DNA of 5,800 bases, from assembly GCA_024643445.1 (NCBI GenBank), contig JAHEMX010000260.1, forward strand, positions 1 through 5,800, written 5' to 3'. This DNA is from Desulfobulbaceae bacterium (GTDB taxonomy: Bacteria > Desulfobacterota > Desulfobulbia > Desulfobulbales > Desulfocapsaceae). Below, in pieces: positions 1 to 5,800 of the stretch (its first letter is position 1; every line of letters starts with the position of its first letter). Position numbers and translations under genes: made by a program. The notes under the pieces were generated by a model. It was not told the DNA's origin. It saw nothing but the letters and a program-made list of their open reading frames with translations, and did not search any database.

Positions 1-3
1 AAT

Positions 4-102
4 TTTTTCTCAGATCGAGACATTTTAAGAAAATCAAGCGGAGCCATATACCTAATATTGCGAGCATTGATTTTCAGAAAATAACGCAGAGATGGGGAAA
101 AA
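4..102. other. Long imperfect inverted repeat / structured intergenic element
   Basis: The two halves of this stretch are complementary over most of their length. Seen pairs are 4-11 with 95-102 (T-run, then CTC, against GGG and an A-run), 14-16 with 91-93, 22-26 with 78-82 (ATTTT/AAAAT), and a perfect 9-bp core of 29-37 with 67-75 (GAAAATCAA/TTGATTTTC). Positions 38-39 can continue the core with 64-65 if A66 bulges. A tip of 46-49 with 55-58 (ATAT/ATAT) is also possible. Next to the 14-16/91-93 helix, 17-18 and 89-90 can form a tandem G-A mismatch, a motif common in folded RNA. No ORF covers the element. It could be an RNA leader, a small RNA or a dispersed intergenic repeat. It does not match a riboswitch class I can name. 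The strand is undetermined because such a hairpin reads similarly on both strands. Confidence 0.45.
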
Positions 103-179
103 GGGCATAATCCGACAGGTTCCTAGCCGACCAGGTAACGGGTACGTTTTCTCTCTTAAAAACGAGTCCTTTCAGAAGA
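103..179. other. Remaining upstream spacer of the gene cluster
   Basis: This spacer separates the inverted repeat from the first gene and should carry the 5' leader of the operon. It contains a near-direct repeat, CCGACAGGT at 112-120 and CCGACCAGGT at 127-136, offset by 15 bases. CATAAT at 106-111 resembles a -10 box, but no matching -35 hexamer lies 16-18 bases upstream, so no promoter is called. The first gene has only a weak, very close Shine-Dalgarno-like GAAGA at 175-179. Confidence 0.35.
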
Positions 180-1208
180 ATGCAGAAAAAAATATTTATT
201 GAATCACTGGCCGAGGGCGATCAGCTGGAAGAGCTGTTTATGGTTAAAAGCATGCGGCGCGGCGAAACGCGGGCCGGTAAGCCCTATCTGTCCCTGACCT
301 TTTCCGACAGGAGCGGCGAGATCGGCGGTCCGGCCTGGGATCACGTGGACACCCTTGAGAAGCTCTGTGTCCCCGGCACGGTGGTCAAGGTGCGGGGGCT
401 GGTGCAAAACTATCGAGACAGGCTGCAGCTCAAGGTGGATGCGGTTGACGCCGCTGACAGCTCCGAATACACCATTGATGCTTTTGTTGCCGCGAGTCAG
501 CGGGATTCCGGGAGCATGCAGTCAGAACTGGAATTTTTGATCAGCAGCGTCGGGGATCCTTTTATCGGGAAACTGCTTGAGCGGATCTTCCTGGTCAGTG
601 ATGCCGGTGAATATTTCCACACGGCGCCGGCAGCAAAAGGAATCCATCATGCCTATCTGGGCGGCCTGCTGGAACATTCCCTGTCGATGGCCACGGTCGC
701 TTCAATGCTGGCCGGCCATTATCCTGGAATTGATCGCGACCTTCTTGTTGCCGGTGCGCTCCTGCATGATATCGGCAAGATAGAGGAACTCAACAGTGAT
801 GTCGGCGTGATTGACTACACCGATGTCGGGCGGTTAAAAGGCCATCTGGTCATCGGCTGTGAGCTGGTGGGGCGCATGGCCCGGGAAATCAGGGATTTTC
901 CACTCGATCGACTGACTCATCTTCAGCATCTCGTCCTCAGCCACCATGGCAGGCAGGAGTTTGGTTCGCCGGTGGTACCCATGACAGCCGAGGCACTCCT
1001 GCTGAGTTTTATCGATGATATGGACTCAAAGATGAATCTTGTCGAGCAGCTGAGCCGGAAAGTGAAGTCGGAATCGGTGCAATGGAGCGACTATCAGCGC
1101 AGTCTTGAGCGCTACATCCTGCTGAAGCCATTGCTGGCTCAGGGCGATTCCTCTGACCCCGCGGCAAGTGCTGACACTCCAGCAAAAAAGCAGCGAAGCC
1201 TGTTTTAA
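180..1208 (+). CDS. yhaM: YhaM-type 3'-5' exoribonuclease (OB-fold plus HD domain)
   Basis: The 342-residue product has the two-part layout of the YhaM family. An N-terminal OB-fold nucleic-acid-binding domain covers about residues 5-95, with the family signature GKPYLSLTFSDRSG followed by a tryptophan at about 54. An HD metal-dependent phosphohydrolase domain covers about 150-300. Likely metal ligands are H166 in LLEHS, the H196-D197 pair in LLHDIGK, H255-H256 in LSHHG, and D282 in the FIDDMDSKM stretch. The EFGSP motif after the HHG histidines is typical of YhaM and separates it from generic HD proteins. Characterised Bacillus and Staphylococcus members are cytoplasmic enzymes that trim RNA 3' ends, and also act on DNA in vitro. 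That activity is inferred here. The ATG at 180 is preferred, despite a poor ribosome site, because the conserved N-terminus starts immediately; the ATG at 240 would cut into the OB fold. The C-terminus (about 325-342) is a low-complexity basic tail. It is the first gene of the run, and holB follows after 16 bases. Confidence 0.88.
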   Translation: MQKKIFIESLAEGDQLEELFMVKSMRRGETRAGKPYLSLTFSDRSGEIGGPAWDHVDTLEKLCVPGTVVKVRGLVQNYRDRLQLKVDAVDAADSSEYTIDAFVAASQRDSGSMQSELEFLISSVGDPFIGKLLERIFLVSDAGEYFHTAPAAKGIHHAYLGGLLEHSLSMATVASMLAGHYPGIDRDLLVAGALLHDIGKIEELNSDVGVIDYTDVGRLKGHLVIGCELVGRMAREIRDFPLDRLTHLQHLVLSHHGRQEFGSPVVPMTAEALLLSFIDDMDSKMNLVEQLSRKVKSESVQWSDYQRSLERYILLKPLLAQGDSSDPAASADTPAKKQRSLF

Positions 1209-1224
1209 TCCCACGGTACCCAAG

Positions 1225-2199
1225 ATGCTTGTCGCGAAAAAACCTTTAACCTCGTACGCAACATTACGCGGTCAGCAGAAAGCCAAAAAGATAGTATCCC
1301 GCATGTATCATTCCGGCAGGCTTTCCCATGCCTACCTGTTTCGCGGCCCGGACGGGGTTGGCAAACGGCTTTGTGCAAACCTTTTTGCGGCTCATCTTAA
1401 TTGTGAAAATCCCGCTGCTGACGGTGGTTGCGGCGAGTGCTCCTCCTGCCGCAAATATCTCTCCGGCAACCACCCGGACATTACCGTTATTGGTCCCGAA
1501 AATGGAACCATAAAGATAGACAGGATCCGGGAGCTGTGCCGTTCTCTCACCTACCCCCCTTATGAATCCGCCATTCGGGTTGTGGTCCTGGAAGACATTC
1601 ATACCATGCGCCTCGAGGCTGCCAACAGTCTGCTCAAAACGCTCGAGGAGCCGCCGGAGAATAATGTGCTTATTCTTACGGCTGAAGTGAGCAGGGATAT
1701 CCTGCCCACCATTATTTCACGCTGCCAAATTGTGCCGTTTTACGGGCTGAGCATTGAAGAGACGACCGAGGTTCTTGCAGCGCACCTGGCAGAGATGGAT
1801 GGCGGTGAGGCTGCTATGCTGGCTAAACTCAGTGACGGCAGTCCCGGCAAGGCCTTGTTCCTGAAACAGAAAAATCTGGTTGATACCTGGTGCCGGGTGC
1901 GCCGGATCCTGGAGGTCGACGAGGAAGAGGCCGATGCCTCCATCGGCTCGCTTCTTGCGGCTGCAGAGGAGATCGCCTTGCTCAAGGACGATCTCGCTGC
2001 CTTGCTGGGTTTAATGCGGATCTGGGCGTGTGACAGTGCCGTTCGGGCCACGACAGCGAGACAAAGAAATGAACAGCTTGCCCGGCTGGCTGCTCTCGAC
2101 CGGGCCGAGCGCTCTCTGGCCCGGAACTGTAATCGTACACTGGTCTGTGAAGTCCTCCTTTTTAATTTACAATCCCCCTTCCCTAGGGTATCTTCATAG
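1225..2199 (+). CDS. holB: DNA polymerase III subunit delta' (clamp-loader subunit)
   Basis: Delta' is the stator of the clamp-loader complex that opens the beta sliding clamp and loads it on primed DNA. The 324-residue product shows the expected AAA+ fold. GQQKAKK begins the fold, HAYLFRGPDGVGKR (35-48) is the P-loop, and zinc ligands C60, C69, C72 and C75 have the same C-x8-C-x2-C-x2-C spacing as E. coli HolB. RVVVLEDIH (118-126) is the Walker B region, LLKTLEEPPENN is the clamp-loader motif, and ISRCQ carries the SRC motif (165-167). The P-loop ends in Lys-Arg instead of Lys-Ser/Thr, which fits a subunit that does not hydrolyse ATP. The C-terminal third (about 210-324) is the divergent helical collar domain. 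I chose the ATG at 1225, where the conserved region starts about ten residues in. A GTG at 1168 would add 19 residues of no family likeness that overlap the upstream gene. No good Shine-Dalgarno precedes 1225, so translation may depend on coupling to the upstream gene, which ends 16 bases earlier. Confidence 0.93.
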   Translation: MLVAKKPLTSYATLRGQQKAKKIVSRMYHSGRLSHAYLFRGPDGVGKRLCANLFAAHLNCENPAADGGCGECSSCRKYLSGNHPDITVIGPENGTIKIDRIRELCRSLTYPPYESAIRVVVLEDIHTMRLEAANSLLKTLEEPPENNVLILTAEVSRDILPTIISRCQIVPFYGLSIEETTEVLAAHLAEMDGGEAAMLAKLSDGSPGKALFLKQKNLVDTWCRVRRILEVDEEEADASIGSLLAAAEEIALLKDDLAALLGLMRIWACDSAVRATTARQRNEQLARLAALDRAERSLARNCNRTLVCEVLLFNLQSPFPRVSS

Positions 2200-2210
2200 G
2201 TTTGACCTTA

Positions 2211-2216
2211 GAGAGG
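2211..2216 (+). promoter_or_regulatory. Shine-Dalgarno-like GAGAGG near the ricT start
   Basis: GAGAGG is the only purine-rich anti-16S-like motif between the holB stop (2197-2199) and ricT. It lies 3 bases from an in-frame GTG at 2220, closer than ideal, and 27 bases from the ATG pair at 2244/2247, too far to serve it. It therefore supports GTG 2220 as a possible real start, giving 319 residues instead of 311. Confidence 0.35.
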
Positions 2217-2243
2217 ATTGTGTGGAATAAAGATGGTTTAGAT

Positions 2244-3179
2244 ATGATGAATCAGCAAGAAGGATCACCTGAAGTAAAGATACCACCAGAGACGTCACGG
2301 GAGTTTTACCGGGTCAGGTTTCGACCTGACGGTCAGGAGTTTACCGCCGCAGCAAACAGTTTGAATCTGAACCGGGACGACCGGGTGATGATCAAGACGG
2401 ATCACGGCCTTGAACCGGCTCTGGTCTTTGGTTCGGCCCCCGCCAATCCTGCACCGGAGTCAACGCGCAATGTCAGCTACGAAATCTCGAGAAAGCCGAC
2501 CCCGGAGGAGGAAAGCCGTTATCAGAATCTTCCCGGGCATGAATCATCGGCCTTTGAGACCTGCACCCGGTTGATCGAAAAGCATGAACTGGTGATGCGG
2601 TTGATCCGGGTGGAAAAATATTTTAACGGCAGTAAAATGATCTTCTATTTTACCGCCGACAGCAGGGTCGATTTTCGAGCTCTGGTCAAGGATCTGGTTC
2701 AGGAATTTCGCACGAGGGTTGAGATGCGGCAGGTCGGTGTTCGCCATGAAACCAAAATGATCGGCGGCATGGGCATCTGCGGGAGGGAACTCTGCTGCTG
2801 CTCGTTCATGAAGAAGTTTGATTCCGTCTCAATAAAAATGGCCAAGGAGCAGGATTTGCCCTTGAATCCGACCAAAATTTCCGGCGTCTGCAACCGTCTT
2901 CTCTGCTGTCTGACCTATGAGTACGATACCTATCGCTTTCAGCGCAAGGGTATGCCGAAGGTTGGTCGAAAGATAAAGATACAGAATGAGATCTACCGGG
3001 TACGGAGGCAAATCCCGCTCAAGCAGTCCATCGTCGTTGGCAACAGTGCTAATGAAGAGAAGGTTCTGCGAAAAGATGAATGGCGCGCAGGTGAACTGGT
3101 CCAGGGGGAAAAAACGGTGAAGAAACCGGTAAGGTCAAGCCACGATGAGCCACATTCCGGAGTCGTCGAAGATGAATGA
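2244..3179 (+). CDS. ricT: PSP1 C-terminal domain protein, RicT/YaaT family
   Basis: The 311-residue product (from ATG 2244) matches the RicT/YaaT family along its core. A short N-terminal beta-rich part contains FYRVRFRPDGQEF. The PSP1 domain follows, with KMIFYFTADSRVDFRALVK leading into a conserved cysteine block: C179 and C184-C186 in CGRELCCCSF, then KMAKEQDLPLNPTKISG, then C216 and C221-C222 in CNRLLCCLTYE. In B. subtilis, RicT joins RicA and RicF in an Fe-S-cluster complex that steers RNase Y processing and affects competence, sporulation and biofilm formation. Its exact role in Gram-negative lineages is not settled, and no RicA or RicF gene is in this window. A charged tail (about 280-311) is less conserved. 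The start is uncertain: ATG 2244, ATG 2247 and GTG 2220 are all in frame, and a TTG at 2202 also reads in. It lies directly behind holB, as yaaT does in Bacillus. Confidence 0.9.
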   Translation: MMNQQEGSPEVKIPPETSREFYRVRFRPDGQEFTAAANSLNLNRDDRVMIKTDHGLEPALVFGSAPANPAPESTRNVSYEISRKPTPEEESRYQNLPGHESSAFETCTRLIEKHELVMRLIRVEKYFNGSKMIFYFTADSRVDFRALVKDLVQEFRTRVEMRQVGVRHETKMIGGMGICGRELCCCSFMKKFDSVSIKMAKEQDLPLNPTKISGVCNRLLCCLTYEYDTYRFQRKGMPKVGRKIKIQNEIYRVRRQIPLKQSIVVGNSANEEKVLRKDEWRAGELVQGEKTVKKPVRSSHDEPHSGVVEDE

Positions 3180-3204
3180 TAAGGATCACTGAAATCAGAT
3201 ACCT

Positions 3205-5160
3205 ATGACTGTTTACATTACAACCCCGATCTATTACGTCAACGCCCAGCCCCATCTTGGTCATGCTTATACCACGATAGTGGCGGACACCTACAGCCGC
3301 TTTCGCCGGTTATGCGGCGATACGGTGCGGTTTCAAACCGGCACGGATGAACATGGCGACAAGATTATTGAGGCGGCGGCGCGGGAAAACGTCGAGCCGC
3401 GTGAATACGTAGACCGGATTTCCGGGATGTTCCTGAACACCTGGCCCTTGTTGGATATTGCTTATGACAACTTTATCAGAACAACGGAGAGCTATCATAT
3501 AAAGACCGTACAGCATATCCTGCAGAAGGTGCATGCATCAGGCGATATTTATTTTGCTGAGTACAGTGGTCTCTACTGTACCGGTTGTGAGCGGTTTTTG
3601 ATTGAGAGGGAGCTTGAATCCGGCAAGTGTCCCGATCATCAGGTGGAACCGAAAGAGATCACCGAACAGAACTACTTCTTCAGAATGTCCCGTTATCAGC
3701 AGCAGTTGATTGATCATATCAATACGCATCCGGAGTTCATCACACCCGAGCGCTACCGCAACGAGGTTCTCTCTTTCTTGAGTGAACCGCTGGAAGATTT
3801 ATGCATTTCACGGCCGACCAGCCGGCTCAACTGGGGAATCCCGCTGCCGTTCGATGAAAATTTTGTGACCTATGTCTGGTTTGATGCGCTGATTAATTAT
3901 CTCAGCGGTATCGGTTATCCCGACGGTCAGGAGTTCGCTCCATTCTGGCGCGGAGCCGAGCACCTGATTGCCAAGGATATTCTCAAACCGCATGCGATCT
4001 ACTGGCCGACCATGCTTCTTTCCGCCGGCATTCCGCTGTATAAAAAACTGCACGTGCATGGCTACTGGAACGTCGATGAGACTAAGATGTCCAAGAGTAT
4101 CGGTAATGTTATCAGGCCGGCCGAGCTCGTTGAGGAATACGGCATCGACACCTTGCGTTACTTTACCCTGCGGGAAATGTCCTTCGGTCTGGATGCCTCG
4201 TTCAGCCGGGATGCCATCATTGCCCGGAAGAATGCAGATCTTGCCAATGATCTTGGAAACCTCTTCAGTCGCAGTGTAGCCATGATCGAAAAGTATTGCG
4301 GCGGTATGATTCCGGCTGCAGAGACAGCTGATGGTGGTGACGGATCGCTGATGGAAAGTGGACTTAAAATGCTCAGCAGCTATCGCCTTAACATGGAGGA
4401 GTTCCAGTTTCATCGGGGGCTCCAGGCAGTCTGGGAGTTTGTTGGAGAAGCCAATCGTTATATTGTCAGGAATGAACCGTGGGCGCTTGCCAAAGACAGC
4501 TCGCAGAAAAAGCGGTTGGCGGCAGTACTCTATGAGTTGGCGGAAAGCCTGAGGTTGCTCACGCTGGTATTAAAACCGGTCATGCCGCGGACTGCGGCCA
4601 AAATGCAGCTTGGTCTCGGTCTGGCAGAAGATGACGCCATGATGCAGAATCTTGATGCCGGAGGGAAATGGGGGCTTTTGTCGCCGGGAACCTCTTTGCG
4701 GCGGATTGAAAACCTGTTCCCCCGCAGCGAAACGGCGAAACGCGGCAGTACTGCAGAAGATACCGTGAAGCAGCAGTGTTCCGCTGCCGCCGGGAAAGAT
4801 AACCGGAAAAAAGCAGATGATAGTGCGATGATATCCTTTGAGCAGTTCAAGGACATGGAACTGCGCGTCGCCAGGATTGTTGCCGCGGAGCCGGTGGCAA
4901 AGTCCGATCGTCTGCTCAAACTCACGGTCGAGGCACCGGAAAAACGCACCATTGTTGCCGGGATCGCACTATCTTACCGGCCCGAAGATGTCATCGGCAT
5001 GAAGGTGATTATTGTCGCCAACCTGAAACCGGCCAAGCTGATGGGGATTTTGTCCCAGGGCATGGTGCTGGCGGCAAAAACGAAGGATGAGGACGGTGCG
5101 GAGCGCTTCGTGCTGTCCAGTGTTGCAGGGGATGCTGAGCCGGGAAGCCGGGTGGCCTGA
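3205..5160 (+). CDS. metG: Methionyl-tRNA synthetase with fused C-terminal tRNA-binding domain
   Basis: MetRS charges tRNA-Met with methionine in the cytoplasm, for both initiation and elongation. The 651-residue class I synthetase starts with the family-typical TVYITTPIYYVN. It carries the HIGH-type motif HLGH at 17-20, GTDEHG at 46-51, and KMSKS at 294-298. The connective domain has one zinc knuckle, C125-x2-C128-x13-C142-x2-H145, the arrangement of the Thermus-type enzyme rather than the double-knuckle E. coli type. The helical anticodon-binding domain covers about 360-505. A charged linker (about 508-541) then leads to an EMAPII/Trbp111-like OB-fold tRNA-binding domain at about 543-651, with FKDMELRVARI and GILSQGMVLAA. 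This domain supports dimerisation and tRNA affinity in other MetRS enzymes. The N-terminal motif fixes the start at 3205 although no close Shine-Dalgarno is visible; AAGGAT at 3181-3186 is too distant. ricT ends 25 bases upstream and yggT begins 15 bases downstream. All key residues are present. Confidence 0.97.
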   Translation: MTVYITTPIYYVNAQPHLGHAYTTIVADTYSRFRRLCGDTVRFQTGTDEHGDKIIEAAARENVEPREYVDRISGMFLNTWPLLDIAYDNFIRTTESYHIKTVQHILQKVHASGDIYFAEYSGLYCTGCERFLIERELESGKCPDHQVEPKEITEQNYFFRMSRYQQQLIDHINTHPEFITPERYRNEVLSFLSEPLEDLCISRPTSRLNWGIPLPFDENFVTYVWFDALINYLSGIGYPDGQEFAPFWRGAEHLIAKDILKPHAIYWPTMLLSAGIPLYKKLHVHGYWNVDETKMSKSIGNVIRPAELVEEYGIDTLRYFTLREMSFGLDASFSRDAIIARKNADLANDLGNLFSRSVAMIEKYCGGMIPAAETADGGDGSLMESGLKMLSSYRLNMEEFQFHRGLQAVWEFVGEANRYIVRNEPWALAKDSSQKKRLAAVLYELAESLRLLTLVLKPVMPRTAAKMQLGLGLAEDDAMMQNLDAGGKWGLLSPGTSLRRIENLFPRSETAKRGSTAEDTVKQQCSAAAGKDNRKKADDSAMISFEQFKDMELRVARIVAAEPVAKSDRLLKLTVEAPEKRTIVAGIALSYRPEDVIGMKVIIVANLKPAKLMGILSQGMVLAAKTKDEDGAERFVLSSVAGDAEPGSRVA

Positions 5161-5175
5161 TCAAGTGGAGATGCT

Positions 5176-5475
5176 ATGTTTGTCTTTGGAAATTTTATGA
5201 TGGCGTTTGCCGGAATTGTCGATTTTCTGCTTACCGCCTATATGTGGATAATCATTGGAAGGGCGGTGATCTCCTGGGTGAATGCTGATCCGTATAACCC
5301 GATTGTCCGCTTTCTCTATGAGGTGACAGAGCCTCTTCTCGGCCGGATCAGGAGGTTTTTGCCGATCAGTATGGCTGGTGTTGATCTGTCACCGGTTATT
5401 CTCATCGTTGTGATCATGTTTTTGCAGAGTTTTTTAGTGCCGACGCTGAGGCAATTGGCTCAGGGCATTGGCTGA
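5176..5475 (+). CDS. yggT: YggT family small integral membrane protein
   Basis: The 99-residue product has two hydrophobic segments, about 8-33 and 71-90. They are joined by a polar loop bearing the family signature: R29, SW at 33-34, DPYNPIVRF (38-46), TEPLL (51-55) and RRFLP (59-63), with DLSP at 70-73 entering the second helix. This is the single-repeat YggT/YlmG form; E. coli YggT has two repeats. The biochemical role is not firmly known. Homologues (YlmG, YCF19) lie beside sepF and divIVA in Gram-positive division clusters and are linked to membrane or nucleoid organisation and to osmotic tolerance. It is expected in the cytoplasmic membrane. The start is supported by GTGGAG at 5165-5170 with a 5-base spacer. 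A divIVA-type gene follows after 50 bases, repeating the known yggT-divIVA pairing. Confidence 0.92.
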   Translation: MFVFGNFMMAFAGIVDFLLTAYMWIIIGRAVISWVNADPYNPIVRFLYEVTEPLLGRIRRFLPISMAGVDLSPVILIVVIMFLQSFLVPTLRQLAQGIG

Positions 5476-5512
5476 CATAACTTCATTTTCTGATAAAACG
5501 TTTCTGAAGCAA

Positions 5513-5519
5513 AAGGGGG
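5513..5519 (+). promoter_or_regulatory. Strong Shine-Dalgarno of the divIVA-type gene
   Basis: AAGGGGG sits 6 bases before the ATG at 5526. It is the strongest ribosome-binding site in the window and fixes the start of the last gene. The contrast with the weak sites of the upstream genes suggests this product is made in larger amounts. Confidence 0.75.
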
Positions 5520-5525
5520 CCGGAT

Positions 5526-5800
5526 ATGGCGATTACTCCGCAGGCGATCAAGGATCAGGAATTCCAGTCGAAATTCAGGGGATATGATACGGTCGAGGTA
5601 AAGGCCTATCTTGAACTGGTGGCAGAGGAATTTTTCGAACTCCTGGAGAAGATGAGACAGCAGGAACAGGAAATAGTCGACCTCGTGCAGGCAAAAGAGC
5701 TGGGCGAAGAGATCAAAAAGAGACTCGAAGATGATATCGAGGCCTCGCAAAGAACGCTCGATGAGCTGCGCAAGGATCTTGCCGAGCGTGATGAAAAAAT
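5526..5800 (+). CDS. divIVA: DivIVA domain protein, N-terminal part (runs off the window)
   Basis: Ninety-one codons are visible before the window ends, with no stop. The N-terminus follows the DivIVA pattern: ITPQAIKDQEF at 3-13, the lipid-binding FRGYD at 17-21, and then V-x-AYLELVAEEFFELLEK (25-42), which starts a coiled coil. From about residue 40 the sequence is almost wholly charged and heptad-like, rich in Glu, Lys and Gln, as expected for the dimerising coiled coil. DivIVA proteins bind negatively curved membrane at poles and septa and recruit division or growth partners. In Gram-negative anaerobes the family is less studied, so the partner here is unknown. An E. coli-type MinE or another coiled-coil protein is less likely because of the FRGYD motif. 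The start is fixed by the strong AAGGGGG site upstream. It lies in the same direction as yggT with no terminator between them. The C-terminal half and full length cannot be judged. Confidence 0.88.
   Translation, partial: MAITPQAIKDQEFQSKFRGYDTVEVKAYLELVAEEFFELLEKMRQQEQEIVDLVQAKELGEEIKKRLEDDIEASQRTLDELRKDLAERDEK

Noticed and set aside
106..111. CATAAT as a -10 promoter element
   Set aside because: No TTGACA-like hexamer occurs 16-18 bases upstream (82-89 reads TAACGCAG), so a sigma-70-type promoter cannot be supported.
1168..1224. GTG start extending holB upstream
   Set aside because: The extra 19 residues have no likeness to delta' N-termini and overlap the end of the upstream gene in another frame; ATG 1225 gives the usual family start.
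2181..2188. CCCTAGGG palindrome near the end of holB
   Set aside because: An 8-base perfect palindrome inside a coding region is within chance, and no second copy or spacing suggests an operator.
3808..4413. Long open frame (201 codons) on the minus strand
   Set aside because: It lies wholly antisense to the catalytic core of metG, shows no recognisable family motif, and is explained by codon bias of the real gene on the other strand.
5481..5509. CTTCA...TGAAG hairpin between yggT and divIVA as a terminator
   Set aside because: The stem is only 5 AT-rich pairs with a large irregular loop, and no T-run follows; the strong ribosome site of the next gene comes instead.
5460..5750. Minus-strand open frame of 96 codons
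   Set aside because: It is antisense to the DivIVA coiled-coil region. The plus-strand frame has a strong ribosome site and the FRGYD motif, so the minus-strand frame is a shadow.

Overview
The window is a compact, one-directional run of six housekeeping genes, all on the + strand, with gaps of about 50 bases or less between them. It begins with a roughly 180-base non-coding stretch. The gene order is a YhaM-type HD/OB-fold nuclease, holB (DNA polymerase III delta'), ricT/yaaT (PSP1 domain), metG (methionyl-tRNA synthetase with a fused tRNA-binding domain), yggT, and the first 91 codons of a divIVA-type gene that leaves the window.

The moderately GC-rich coding sequence, the mix of Firmicutes-like neighbours (holB-ricT, yggT-divIVA) and the protein flavour suggest a Gram-negative anaerobe of the former Deltaproteobacteria, perhaps a Desulfobulbales-like Desulfobacterota. 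This is inference from style and synteny; no marker in the window proves it.

Layout: positions 1-179 hold no convincing ORF. They contain a long imperfect inverted repeat (about 4-102) that would fold into a rod-like hairpin. Positions 180-3179 hold three genes for nucleic-acid metabolism: RNA 3'-end trimming, the clamp loader, and an RNA-processing/Fe-S accessory factor. Positions 3205-5160 hold metG. Positions 5176-5800 hold a small membrane protein and a coiled-coil polarity/division protein.

The lack of any credible terminator or spacer between genes suggests one transcription unit. HolB and RicT are also neighbours in Bacillus subtilis, near its metS, so this core of the cluster appears to be ancient. 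No mobile element, CRISPR array, tRNA, rRNA or defence gene is visible. I did not find an undescribed multi-gene system. The best candidate for something little described is the structured element at the left edge, followed by the possible functional link between the YhaM-like nuclease and RicT, both tied to RNA turnover.
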